Source of the DNA: an uncultured Oscillospiraceae bacterium
GTDB lineage: Bacteria > Bacillota > Clostridia > Oscillospirales > Acutalibacteraceae
Direction of reading: 5' to 3'
DNA length: 64,000 nucleotides
Assembly: GCA_900547105.1 (NCBI GenBank)
Contig: URFL01000009.1
Span: 1-64,000, forward strand
Part shown: in pieces, positions 45,704 through 53,858 of the stretch
How the letters are laid out: every line of letters begins with the position of its first letter
Numbering within the stretch: position 1 is the stretch's first letter
Position numbers and translations under genes: made by a program
Notes under the pieces: generated by a model
Told to the model about the DNA's origin: nothing
Seen by the model: the letters and a program-made list of their open reading frames with translations, nothing else
Database searches by the model: none

Positions 45704-46621
45704 ATGAAACACAATTTAACAACGCTGCGGTTGCTGACCGGGCGGCATGTGAAACTCTATTTCAAAGATCGCGTCAACTTTTTTATGTCGCTGATAACGC
45801 CGCTGATCTTGCTGGTGCTGTTTGTGACCTTTTTGAAAAATGTGTATTCCAGCAGCTTTACTTCCATGATGCCCAAGGGATACCAGCCGGACAGCGGGAT
45901 CATCAATGCGTTTACCGGCGGGTGGCTGCTGTCCTCGATCCTCGGTACCAGCAGCGTGACCGTCGCGTTTTGCTCCAACATCATTATGGTGCAGGACAAA
46001 ATGACCGGTCGCCGCAAAGATCTGCTGGTGTCACCGGTGCGGCGGGATGTGCTGGCGATCAGCTACTATCTCGCCAATGTGCTCGCCACGCTGATCGTAT
46101 GTATGGCGGCGCTGGGAGTGGGACTGCTCTATCTGGCGACGGTGGGTTGGACGCTCACGGCGGGCGATGTGGCTGGCATCGTAGGCGATACGCTGCTGTG
46201 CCTGCTGTTCGGCACCGCGCTGGCGGCGCTCGTGGAGCATTTTATCTCGTCCCAAGGCGGCATCAGCGCGGTGGCCACGCTGGTCAGCTCGATGTACGGC
46301 TTCCTGTGCGGCGCGTATATGCCGCTGTCGCAGTTTTCCGAGCCGATCCGCAATTTTGCCGCCTGTATCCCCGGCACCCATGGCGTGGTGCTGCTGCGGC
46401 AGCATTTTATGCGGGGCGCTATTGATAAGCTGGCGGAGGGTATCCCCGCCGAGGGGATCGAGGCAATCCGCAAAGCGTTCGACAACGAGCTGTTCTTCTT
46501 TGGACACCGGGTATCGTCCGGTCAGATGGTGGCGGTGCTGCTGATCGCGTGGGTGGTGCTGCTGGCAGCGTATGTGCTGGTGCAGTTCGCCCAGAACCGG
46601 CGCGCGGGCCGAAAAGTGTAA
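45704..46621 (+). CDS. ABC-2 type transporter permease
   Basis: 305 residues with six membrane helices: one near residue 25, a large outer loop, then five in the C-terminal half. The ABC-2 signature region LLVSPVRRDVLAISYYLANV and the segment SSMYGFLCGAYMPLSQF are typical of DrrB/multidrug permeases. It is the membrane partner of the ATPase directly upstream. Confidence 0.93.
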   Translation: MKHNLTTLRLLTGRHVKLYFKDRVNFFMSLITPLILLVLFVTFLKNVYSSSFTSMMPKGYQPDSGIINAFTGGWLLSSILGTSSVTVAFCSNIIMVQDKMTGRRKDLLVSPVRRDVLAISYYLANVLATLIVCMAALGVGLLYLATVGWTLTAGDVAGIVGDTLLCLLFGTALAALVEHFISSQGGISAVATLVSSMYGFLCGAYMPLSQFSEPIRNFAACIPGTHGVVLLRQHFMRGAIDKLAEGIPAEGIEAIRKAFDNELFFFGHRVSSGQMVAVLLIAWVVLLAAYVLVQFAQNRRAGRKV

Positions 46622-46712
46622 ATTGTTATTTTTTCTTCACAATTTTTGCAGAATTCTGTCATACATACCGCCCGCCATTGTGCTATACTTTGAATACTAG
46701 GAGGGGTGGCGT

Positions 46713-47417
46713 ATGAACACAGAGGAGCGACAACATGAACAGGAGCTGGCGCGGGTGCGCACCCAGCGTGCCGCTCGCCAGCGGCAGCAAAAGAAACACC
46801 ATCGCCGCCGGTGGCTGATCGGCGGCGGTGTTGCGCTGGTGGCGGTTGTCGCACTGGCAGCGTGGCAGGTGGTGCGCCTGTCTACCCCCGCCAAGGTGGA
46901 TCTGTCCGCGATTGTGTGTCCGGACTGGATCGACCAGCAGCTGCTGGATATCGACGGTCAATCGCGCGACGGCCGCGCGCTGGAACAGGTGAACGCCATC
47001 GCCATCCATTATGTCGGCAATCCCGGCAGCACGGCGATCGCCAACCGCAACTATTTCAACAAGCCGGATGTGGATGTCAGCTCCCACTTCATCGTGGGGC
47101 TGGACGGCGAGGTGGTACAATGTATTCCGCTGAACGAGCGGGCGGTGGCGACCAATGACCGCAACGGCGATACCATCGCCATCGAGGTGTGCCATCCGGA
47201 CGACACCGGCAAGTTCAGCGACAAAACCTACGCGTCGCTGATCAAGCTGACCGCATGGCTGTGCGAACAGCTGCATCTGGATGGGCAGGATCTGATCCGC
47301 CATTACGATGTGACCGGTAAGCTGTGTCCGCTGTACTATGTGGAGCATGAGGACGCGTGGACCCAGCTCAAAAACGATGTGGACACGCGCATCGTCGCCG
47401 ATGCATCAGCGAAATAA
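46713..47417 (+). CDS. N-acetylmuramoyl-L-alanine amidase (Amidase_2)
   Basis: 234 residues. A basic cytoplasmic N-terminus and one membrane helix (35-55) are followed by an Amidase_2 domain (about 75-225). Zinc ligands fit His99 in AIAIHYVG, His197 in IRHYDVTG and Cys205 in KLCP, the T7-lysozyme-like arrangement. SSHFIVGLDGEVVQCIPL is also typical. It cleaves the bond between MurNAc and the stem peptide while anchored in the membrane. AGGAGGGG precedes the ATG, and a terminator follows. Confidence 0.93.
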   Translation: MNTEERQHEQELARVRTQRAARQRQQKKHHRRRWLIGGGVALVAVVALAAWQVVRLSTPAKVDLSAIVCPDWIDQQLLDIDGQSRDGRALEQVNAIAIHYVGNPGSTAIANRNYFNKPDVDVSSHFIVGLDGEVVQCIPLNERAVATNDRNGDTIAIEVCHPDDTGKFSDKTYASLIKLTAWLCEQLHLDGQDLIRHYDVTGKLCPLYYVEHEDAWTQLKNDVDTRIVADASAK

Positions 47418-47430
47418 TGTACATATTTCA

Positions 47431-47467
47431 AACGTCCGATGACTTTTTAATCATCGGGCGTTTTTTG
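47431..47467 (+). terminator. Terminator after the amidase gene
   Basis: AACGTCCGATGA/TCATCGGGCGTT stem with an 8-base loop, followed by TTTTT. The 160 bases from here to the next promoter hold nothing recognisable. Confidence 0.88.
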
Positions 47468-47626
47468 TCGTTTTTTCGCCGTGTCAAACATACCTTCAAG
47501 AGTAATGAAAGAGGCGGTGCGTTTTTTTTGGAACATCGATCAATATTTGGGCTTCTTTTTGGATGATTTGGCGGCTATATATAGTCCCAAGCGAGGTTTA
47601 TTTGTGGATTTTTTTGTCGAAAAATC

Positions 47627-47655
47627 TTGCTCCACGCAATGAATTGTGCTATAAT
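47627..47655 (+). promoter_or_regulatory. Promoter of the riboswitch-SipW surface protein operon
   Basis: TTGCTC (47627-47632), 17-bp spacer, TATAAT (47650-47655). The transcript would have a leader of about 320 bases before the first ATG. Confidence 0.75.
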
Positions 47656-47761
47656 TCGATGTGTGTGGAGTGTGCAAAAAAAGAGGGTAGTTGCGGCAAA
47701 CCATCCTTTGCAAAAAGCGACGGCGTGTGGGCGCTTTTCGGTACATCACGCTGTGTACAAT

Positions 47762-47852
47762 TTCACATAGGGTAAACCGGCTGAAAAGCCGGGACACAAA
47801 GCCAAATGGGTCTAATGCCGCAATGCGGCGATGACAGCCGGTTGCTATCGAC
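47762..47852 (+). ncRNA. GEMM-I type riboswitch (cyclic di-GMP or related dinucleotide)
   Basis: The GEMM landmarks appear in order: CACATAGGGTAAACC, a P2 hairpin GGCT-GAAA-AGCC (GNRA tetraloop), GGGACACAAAGCC, then GGGTCTAATGCCGC...GCGGCGATGACAGCCGGTTGC forming P3 and its receptor. This matches the cyclic di-GMP-I consensus with small deviations. Whether the ligand is c-di-GMP or a relative such as cGAMP depends on one aptamer position I cannot assign with certainty. It precedes a hairpin and terminator and then the nine-gene surface-protein locus. Confidence 0.88.
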
Positions 47853-47868
47853 TTATGGTCGATATTGG

Positions 47869-47952
47869 AAGGAATGTGGTGCACAGACGCACCGCATTCT
47901 TGAGGCTACCCGTTTAGGATTGTGCATCTTGAACGGGGCATTTTGTTTTTAC
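47869..47952 (+). terminator. Expression platform and terminator of the GEMM riboswitch
   Basis: A first hairpin GAATGTGGTGC/GCACCGCATTC (47871-47899) is followed by CCCGTTTA...TGAACGGG (47909-47937) leading into GCATTTTGTTTTT. The second has the look of an intrinsic terminator ending 27 bases before the first start codon, so ligand binding probably decides read-through. Confidence 0.7.
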
Positions 47953-47978
47953 CAGTAAATAGAGAGGGGGAACAGCAC

Positions 47979-48824
47979 ATGGAGCAGCAAAACAAACGCA
48001 AAACGATCAAAATGGTGATTATCGTTTTGGCGGTGCTGCTGGCGCTTGGCTTGATGGCGCTTGCCGGAACCATCTTGTATAACTATTGGAATCGTCCCAC
48101 CACCACCGTGTCGGTTCCGGACAATCTGATCACATCGGAAACGGCGGCTACCGCCACCACAGCTGCGGCATCGGACAGCACCCGAGATCATGCTGCGGAT
48201 GCTTCGCGCGATACCGCGACTACGGCGATTGCCGCACCGGCGGCTGCCACAGCGGCACAAAACACCGCCGCACAGCAGGAAACCAAGCGAGCCATCAATC
48301 TGGCGCTGTATAACAAGCAGCCGGAGGAAAACACGCCGTTTGCGGTGGGCAATATGTTCCCCGGCGATGCCGAAACCAAATACTATCGGGTGCAGGTGTC
48401 CTATCGTGACACCGTGACGGTGCATTATCATGCGGATATCCGCCCGGGCTACGACAAACTGGCGGAAGTGCTGAAAGTGAAGATCACGCTGCTGTCGGAC
48501 AACCAAACCCTGTACGATGGATTGATGCGCGATATGCCGGCAAGCCTGACTCATCGGCTGACGACAAAGGACAGCACGACGGACGAGCTGTATTACGAAG
48601 TGACCGCTTATCTGGATACCAGCGTGGGCAACGAGTACCAGAACAAAGATCTGGTGGCGGATTTCCGCTGGTGGGTAGAGGGCAAGGACACCGACCACTT
48701 GGAACCGTCGCCTGTGACCGGCGATTTCCGGCGGCTGTTGCCGTGGATATTATTGCTTGCTGTCTCCGGTACCGCTTGTGTGGTACTGCTGGTTGTGCGT
48801 AAACGGAGGGAGGAAGAGGAATGA
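47979..48824 (+). CDS. Bitopic membrane protein with extracellular beta domain, first gene of the SipW locus
   Basis: 281 residues from the ATG at 47979 after AGAGAGGGGG. A membrane helix (11-33) is followed by a Thr/Ala/Ser-rich stalk (40-105) and an extracellular domain of about 150 residues (FAVGNMFPGDAETKYYRVQV ... ). A second membrane helix (LLPWILLLAVSGTACVVLLV, about 252-272) and the charged tail RKRREEEE end it. The middle resembles the beta-sandwich domains of TasA/camelysin-locus proteins but I do not recognise a named family. It may anchor or assemble the secreted proteins. It overlaps the next gene by four bases. Confidence 0.7.
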   Translation: MEQQNKRKTIKMVIIVLAVLLALGLMALAGTILYNYWNRPTTTVSVPDNLITSETAATATTAAASDSTRDHAADASRDTATTAIAAPAAATAAQNTAAQQETKRAINLALYNKQPEENTPFAVGNMFPGDAETKYYRVQVSYRDTVTVHYHADIRPGYDKLAEVLKVKITLLSDNQTLYDGLMRDMPASLTHRLTTKDSTTDELYYEVTAYLDTSVGNEYQNKDLVADFRWWVEGKDTDHLEPSPVTGDFRRLLPWILLLAVSGTACVVLLVVRKRREEEE

Positions 48825-49366
48825 GCCATTCGCCGACAGCCAAACGACTGACGGGTGGCATTGTGGCGATCGTTGTGTTGGCGGTTTGCCTGCTGATCAC
48901 AACGCTGGCGCTGGTCTATGCCACGGTGTCGGTTGATAACAACCTGTTCCATACCGGCGAAGTTAACATCAACCTTAACGATGGACAACCGATCATCCGC
49001 GAGCAGGAATTTTTGTTTGAGCCGGGTATGACGGTGAAGAAAGAGTTTTTCATCGAAAACGACAGCACATGGGATGTGTACTACAAGCTCTATCTGGATA
49101 ATGTGTCCGGCGGCCTGGCGGATGTGCTGACCGTGACCATTAAAGACGGCGACAAAACCTTGTACAGCGGCACCGCCGATGAGCTGACAAAGCAAAATGT
49201 GGTGGCGGCGGAGGATACCTTGAAAGTGAAAGAACGCAAACAGCTCACCGCGGTTTTTCACTTTCCGGAAGAGAAGGGGAACGATACACAAAACCGCAAC
49301 TTGACGTTTACGATGTGTGCGGACGCAACGCAAACGAAGAATAATCCCAACAAATTGTTTGCTTAA
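48821..49366 (+). CDS. TasA/camelysin-like exported protein
   Basis: 181 residues. An N-terminal hydrophobic segment (12-35) ends in LALVYATVSVDNNLFHTGEV, resembling SipW-type signal sequences, where a short A-x-V/F stretch is followed by 'D.N.F.aGtv.i...'. The mature part (NINLNDGQPIIREQEFLFEP ... FFIENDSTWDVYYKLYLDN) follows the camelysin/TasA beta-sandwich pattern. TasA-type proteins form extracellular fibres in biofilm matrix. The downstream signal peptidase is a fitting processing enzyme. Confidence 0.75.
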   Translation: MSHSPTAKRLTGGIVAIVVLAVCLLITTLALVYATVSVDNNLFHTGEVNINLNDGQPIIREQEFLFEPGMTVKKEFFIENDSTWDVYYKLYLDNVSGGLADVLTVTIKDGDKTLYSGTADELTKQNVVAAEDTLKVKERKQLTAVFHFPEEKGNDTQNRNLTFTMCADATQTKNNPNKLFA

Positions 49367-49381
49367 AAAGAGGATAAGTGG

Positions 49382-49687
49382 ATGACGCGGCTGTTAGGAA
49401 GGAAACGAGGAGGGGTGATTCGGCAAGAGGAACGATCGATATCTCCCCAAAGGACAGGAAAGTGGCAAATGCCGGACACCGGAAACGACAGATGTGTATG
49501 CTGTGAATGTGATACCGGCGTTGCCACAGATACACCGGTGGAATGCCGGACAAATTACATTATTGGCAGCGGACAGCTTTGCAAAGATTGCTATATCAAG
49601 CTGTATATTCGGCACGAAGCCGACGCGGGGGTAATGACCCCGGATGAAATGGAGAGCTTGCTCGATAGGAGCAAAATAGAAGAATAG
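49382..49687 (+). CDS. Small Cys-rich protein, zinc-ribbon-like
   Basis: 101 residues from the ATG at 49382 (GAGG 9 bases before); a second ATG at 49469 would give 72 residues and is also plausible. Cysteines are arranged as CVCCEC ... ECRTNYIIGSGQLCKDCY, compatible with a small zinc finger. There is no signal peptide, so it is cytoplasmic. Such a protein inside a secretion locus may be a regulator; the function is unknown. Confidence 0.65.
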   Translation: MTRLLGRKRGGVIRQEERSISPQRTGKWQMPDTGNDRCVCCECDTGVATDTPVECRTNYIIGSGQLCKDCYIKLYIRHEADAGVMTPDEMESLLDRSKIEE

Positions 49688-49699
49688 GAAGTGGTTTGT

Positions 49700-50419
49700 A
49701 TGAAAGTGTTAAAAGTTTTGAGGGTCGTGGTGACATGGCTGCTGGTGATTGCGGCGGCCGGCATGATGATCTTCACGGTGGTATCGGTATCGACGTTTGA
49801 CCGCGCCGATCGCAATTTGTTCGGCTACAAAGCGTTTATCGTGCTGTCTGACTCCATGAGCAAGACAGATTTCAGCGCGGGCGATCTGGTGCTGGTCAAA
49901 GAGGTGGATGCCTCCACGCTGAAAGAGGGCGACATCATCGCCTATACCTCTCAAAACACGTCCAACTACGGTGAAACGGTGACCCACAAAATCCGTAAAC
50001 TCACGACCGATGCCAACGGTGAGCCGGGATTTGTGACCTACGGTACCACCACCGACACGGACGATGAAACCATCGTTACCTATTCGTATGTGCTGGGCAA
50101 ATATGCCACGCATATACCGAAAGTGGGCACATTCTTCCAATTTCTGAAAACAACGCCGGGCTATATCGTTTGTATTCTGGTGCCGTTTTTGTTGCTGATC
50201 CTGATCGAGGGCGTGCGCTGCATCCGCCTGTTCCACAAGTATAAAGCGGAGCAGCAAGCGGAACTGCAGGCGGAGCGCGATCAGATCGAAGCCGAGCGGG
50301 CAGAAAATCAGAAAATGATGCAGGAGCTGCTGGCGATGAAGGCGCAAATGGCGGGACAGACCGAACAGCCAGAGCAGCCTCAGCCGGATCAGGCGCCCAC
50401 CGATTCCCCGCAGCGATGA
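49700..50419 (+). CDS. sipW: SipW-type signal peptidase I
   Basis: 239 residues from the ATG at 49700 after AGGAAG. Membrane helices lie at about 8-30 and 150-175. The nucleophile Ser52 is in VLSDSMS, and the general base is His96 in GETVTHKI rather than the bacterial Lys. This Ser-His dyad is the ER/archaeal type that defines SipW. An unusual feature is the C-terminal cytoplasmic coiled coil of about 60 residues rich in Gln/Glu. It should process the TasA-like protein upstream and the four paralogs downstream, whose N-termini carry the SipW-cognate motif. Confidence 0.93.
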   Translation: MKVLKVLRVVVTWLLVIAAAGMMIFTVVSVSTFDRADRNLFGYKAFIVLSDSMSKTDFSAGDLVLVKEVDASTLKEGDIIAYTSQNTSNYGETVTHKIRKLTTDANGEPGFVTYGTTTDTDDETIVTYSYVLGKYATHIPKVGTFFQFLKTTPGYIVCILVPFLLLILIEGVRCIRLFHKYKAEQQAELQAERDQIEAERAENQKMMQELLAMKAQMAGQTEQPEQPQPDQAPTDSPQR

Positions 50420-50446
50420 TGTAAACACGGACAAACCGCGTGTACA
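50420..50446 (+). repeat. Leader hairpin before paralog 1
   Basis: TGTAAACACGG and CCGCGTGTACA pair with one bulge. The same element, with the AGGAGGAAGTTC-type ribosome binding site behind it, stands before all four paralog genes (also near 51877, 53807 and 55851). Confidence 0.85.
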
Positions 50447-50471
50447 TAAAAAATTCAAGGAGGAAGTTCAA

Positions 50472-51749
50472 ATGGAGAATAGCAAATCTACCAAACGGGC
50501 ATGGCTGACCAGCGCGCTGTCTGTGCTGGCGTGCGTCGCGATGCTCATCGGCACCACCTTCGCGTGGTTCACCGATACCGCCAAAACCAATGTCAACAAA
50601 ATCCAGTCCGGTACGCTGGATGTCGCGCTGGAAATGCTCACCAAGAATGAAGCTGGTGAGGATGTATGGGTCAATGCGGAAAACCAAACGCTTGATTTCA
50701 AAAAAGCTGAAGGCGGCGCAGGTGAAAAAATCCTGTGGGAGCCGGGTTGTACCTACGAATTGCCGAAGCTGCGCGTGGTGAACAACGGCAATCTGGCGCT
50801 GAAATACAAAATCGTGATTGCCGGTGCTAAGGACGCGAACCCCGACAACAACAAAGATGACCTCAAACTGTTGGATGTCATCGACTGGACGTACAGCGTT
50901 TCCGGCAACGGCGGAGCCGCGGTCGCTTCTTTGGACACCGAGCGTCATCTGGCAGCCAAAACCGGCAATGATGATGTTTACGACACTCTGACGATTCAGG
51001 GTCAGATGCAGACCACGGCCGGCAATGATTATCAGAATCTGGCTGTTGAGGGCATCGCCATCACGGTCTATGCAACGCAGGATACTGTCGAGCACGACAG
51101 CAACAGCAACCAGTATGATAAAGATGCGGCCTATCCGGTGTCGAATAGTGCAGAACTGGCAACGGCGCTGAATGATGCGACAAGCGTTTCTCTGGCCAAT
51201 GATATTGATCCAGACAAAACGGTTGTGGTGGACAACAAGACCACGGCTCTGGATTTGAACGGTAAAGCCTTGGCCAATACCGAAGATATTTGGGATACCG
51301 CACATGACGACTGGTCGTTGATTTCTGCCCAGAATGGCGCGGAGTTGACCATCTCTGGCAAAGGGACGCTCAAAGCCAAAGAGAACGACTGCTATGCGGT
51401 GGATGTACAGGACGGTTCTACGGTCACAATTAAAGACGGCGAGTTCGTTGGTAACATCCACGCTATATATGTTGAGCAGGGTACGCTGATCGTTGAGGGC
51501 GGTACATTCTCGGTCCAGCAGCAGTATCCGGATGCGACCAAAGCGTATGGATTTGTCCTCAACTGCTATGATGCCAACCGTGCCAACGGTACCGCTAAAA
51601 TTATTGTTAAGGGCGGCACCTTTGTGAATTTTGATCCGTCCGACAACGTTGCCGAGGGTGCGCACACCAACTTCGTGGCTGATGGTTACAAAGTCGTGCA
51701 CGAAACCAAGGATAATGGCGATGTTTGGTACACGGTGGTGGCTGAATAA
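50472..51749 (+). CDS. SipW-dependent exported surface protein, paralog 1
   Basis: 425 residues. The N-terminus (basic TKR, hydrophobic stretch with SVLACVAMLIGTTFAWFTDT, then NVNKIQSGTLDVALEM) is the SipW-cognate signal and the start of a TasA-like domain, which extends to about residue 205. The C-terminal part (210-425) is built of short beta-strand repeats (GKGTLKAKENDCYAVDVQDG, GTLIVEGGTFSVQ, IIVKGGTFVNFD) like a right-handed beta-helix. It has no LPXTG or C-terminal membrane helix, so it is probably matrix-associated or polymerised. The first third is nearly identical to paralogs 3 and 4, even at DNA level. Confidence 0.88.
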   Translation: MENSKSTKRAWLTSALSVLACVAMLIGTTFAWFTDTAKTNVNKIQSGTLDVALEMLTKNEAGEDVWVNAENQTLDFKKAEGGAGEKILWEPGCTYELPKLRVVNNGNLALKYKIVIAGAKDANPDNNKDDLKLLDVIDWTYSVSGNGGAAVASLDTERHLAAKTGNDDVYDTLTIQGQMQTTAGNDYQNLAVEGIAITVYATQDTVEHDSNSNQYDKDAAYPVSNSAELATALNDATSVSLANDIDPDKTVVVDNKTTALDLNGKALANTEDIWDTAHDDWSLISAQNGAELTISGKGTLKAKENDCYAVDVQDGSTVTIKDGEFVGNIHAIYVEQGTLIVEGGTFSVQQQYPDATKAYGFVLNCYDANRANGTAKIIVKGGTFVNFDPSDNVAEGAHTNFVADGYKVVHETKDNGDVWYTVVAE

Positions 51750-51768
51750 GCTGCTTCACCTCTAAGTT

Positions 51769-51903
51769 CACCTATTCCTATTTTTATCTCCATTTCATGC
51801 TCCCTCCGCTTTCGGGCGGAGGGGGCGATCAAAGGGCGCGAGCCGTGCGTTCGCACCTTTTGATCGCTCATGTTGATGTAAACACGGGCAAGCCGCGTGT
51901 ACA
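51769..51903 (+). repeat. Intercistronic repeat block, copy 1
   Basis: Three hairpins in a row: CTCCCTCCGC/GGCGGAGGG, then a long stem from GCGATCAAAGG closing with CCTTTTGATCGC (51825-51867), then the TGTAAACACGG leader hairpin (51877-51903). Copy 2 at 53698-53833 is near identical; copies 3 and 4 keep the GATCAAA hairpin. Confidence 0.9.
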
Positions 51904-51930
51904 TAAAAGCAAATCAAGGAGGAAGTTCAA

Positions 51931-53682
51931 ATGGACAAAAGCAAAACAACCAAACGGGCGTTGCTGACCAGTGCGCTGTCTGTGCTGGCGTGTGTCGCGA
52001 TGCTCATCGGCACCACCTTCGCGTGGTTCACCGATACCGCCAAAACCAATGTCAACAAAATCCAGTCCGGTACGCTGGATGTTGCGCTGGAAATGAAGAA
52101 CAGCGAGGGCAAATGGGAAAACGCCGAAAACAAAACCCTCAACTTCAAAACAGCGGATGGTCGCACCACCAATATTCTGTGGGAGCCGGGTTGTACCTAT
52201 GAGCTGCCGGAGCTGCGCGTGGTGAACAACGGCAATCTGGCGCTGAAGTACAAAATCCAGATCACCGGTATCAACGGCGACGCCGAGCTGAACAAAGTCA
52301 TCGACTGGACGATGAAACTGGACAACGAGGATTTCGTTGTGGGCAGCGAGCATCATCTGGCGGCGAAAGATGGCGACACGGTGGACGCTGATGAACTGAC
52401 CATCAAAGGTCATATGCAGGAAACCGCCGGCAACACCTATCAGAACAAGACCATCGACGGCGTGGCTATCACGGTTGTAGCGACGCAGGATACTGTCGAG
52501 CATGACAGCATCAGCGATCAGTATGATACGGATGCAGAGTATCCGGTGGTGGCGACAGGCGATGTGAAAGCGGACAAAGATACTTTGCTGAAGGACAAAG
52601 AGGAAAATCCCACCGTTACGGCGTTGGTTCCTGCCGGCAGCACTTCGGCTGAAAAATTGATGCTGACCAAAACCCAAACCACCACACCGGCAAATATCAG
52701 TGTGGTCACCGGCACACAGGCGTTGAGCGCGAATGTGACGCTGGTTGACCAAAACGGCGACAAGGTAAGCGCTACTGCCGGCAAATTCTTCACGCTGACC
52801 ATGCAGCTGAAAACTGAATTGAATGTGATTGGCTTCTATCACAACGATGCGGCGCTTACGAAAGTGGCGAGCGCGGAGGCGGTCTATGCGGCGAATGATA
52901 CCTACTATTATGATGCCACCACCGGCGTGCTGACCTATTCTACCGATGATTTTTCGCCTTTCACCGTGGTTGTATCGGATAGCCAATTTAACGGTGGTAA
53001 AGGCACAAAAGATGCGCCTTATCTGATTGCTACCGGCGAACAGGCTCTGGCAATGAGAAACGCCAAAGGCTATTTCAAATTTGTCAATGATGTGGTTGTT
53101 ACCGATGAGATTAATCTTTCCGGCAAAACATACACCGTAGATTTGAACGGTCACTCGGTGAAACTGGAGTATGCCGATAATATCACACCCATCAACGGCA
53201 GTGTGTTCTATATTGCTAACAGCAAAAGCTCGTTGACCATTAACGATTCCAGTGAAGCGCAGACCGGTGCTGTCATCGGTTCGGACAAAACTTATGCCGG
53301 CAAGGTGACATCGGCGGTGCGTGTGGGCAAGTACGCAAAACTCACCATCAACGGCGGTCATTTCTACGGTATGAGCAAGGAAACCTCCTGCATCTATGTA
53401 TACACGGCATATGGCAGAATGGGTGCAACCATAACCATCAATGGCGGAACCTTTGAAACAGCAGGTCCGTCCAATGGTATTTATTATGTGCTGAACCATG
53501 AAGATGATATGACCACTGAATCGAAGATTACTGTAAATGGCGGTGCGTTTAAGAATTATAATCCGGGTGTAACACCTGTTGATAAGGTAAATGCCAGAAC
53601 CGGCAAAATCGTTAAGGGCACCGGTTGCAATACGACCGAAAAGGTCGATGGTAACGACACTTGGTACATCGTTAGCAAATAA
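51931..53682 (+). CDS. SipW-dependent exported surface protein, paralog 2
   Basis: 583 residues. The same signal region and TasA-like domain (1-190) are present, with a shortened insert (EMKNSEGKWENAENKTLNF). An extra beta-sandwich segment of about 150 residues follows (ALVPAGSTSAEKLMLTKTQ ... YYYDATTGVLTYSTDDFSPF), and then a beta-helix-like part with TLTINDSS-type, LTINGGHFYGM and TVNGGAFKNYNPG repeats. The middle module shares the 'vFSPFtVv' ending with paralog 3, suggesting module exchange. It ends before repeat block copy 2. Confidence 0.88.
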   Translation: MDKSKTTKRALLTSALSVLACVAMLIGTTFAWFTDTAKTNVNKIQSGTLDVALEMKNSEGKWENAENKTLNFKTADGRTTNILWEPGCTYELPELRVVNNGNLALKYKIQITGINGDAELNKVIDWTMKLDNEDFVVGSEHHLAAKDGDTVDADELTIKGHMQETAGNTYQNKTIDGVAITVVATQDTVEHDSISDQYDTDAEYPVVATGDVKADKDTLLKDKEENPTVTALVPAGSTSAEKLMLTKTQTTTPANISVVTGTQALSANVTLVDQNGDKVSATAGKFFTLTMQLKTELNVIGFYHNDAALTKVASAEAVYAANDTYYYDATTGVLTYSTDDFSPFTVVVSDSQFNGGKGTKDAPYLIATGEQALAMRNAKGYFKFVNDVVVTDEINLSGKTYTVDLNGHSVKLEYADNITPINGSVFYIANSKSSLTINDSSEAQTGAVIGSDKTYAGKVTSAVRVGKYAKLTINGGHFYGMSKETSCIYVYTAYGRMGATITINGGTFETAGPSNGIYYVLNHEDDMTTESKITVNGGAFKNYNPGVTPVDKVNARTGKIVKGTGCNTTEKVDGNDTWYIVSK

Positions 53683-53697
53683 ATGTGTCGATAAAGT

Positions 53698-53833
53698 AAC
53701 CTATTCCTATTTTTATCTCCATTTCATGCTCCCTCCGCTTTCGGGCGGAGGGGGCGATCAAAGGGCGCGAGCGGATAAGTTCGCACCTTTTGATCGCTCC
53801 TATTGGTGTAAACACGGACAAGCCGCGTGTACA
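53698..53833 (+). repeat. Intercistronic repeat block, copy 2
   Basis: Matches copy 1 almost base for base except a small change in the loop of the GATCAAA hairpin (GGATAAG instead of CGTGCG). Confidence 0.9.
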
Positions 53834-53858
53834 TAAATTTTTTGAGGAGGAAGTTCAA

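Noticed and set aside
47762..47852. Reading the leader as a cobalamin or SAM riboswitch
   Set aside because: The required B12 box or SAM core sequences are absent, while the GGTAAACC...GGGACACAAAGCC order and GNRA-capped P2 fit GEMM-I.
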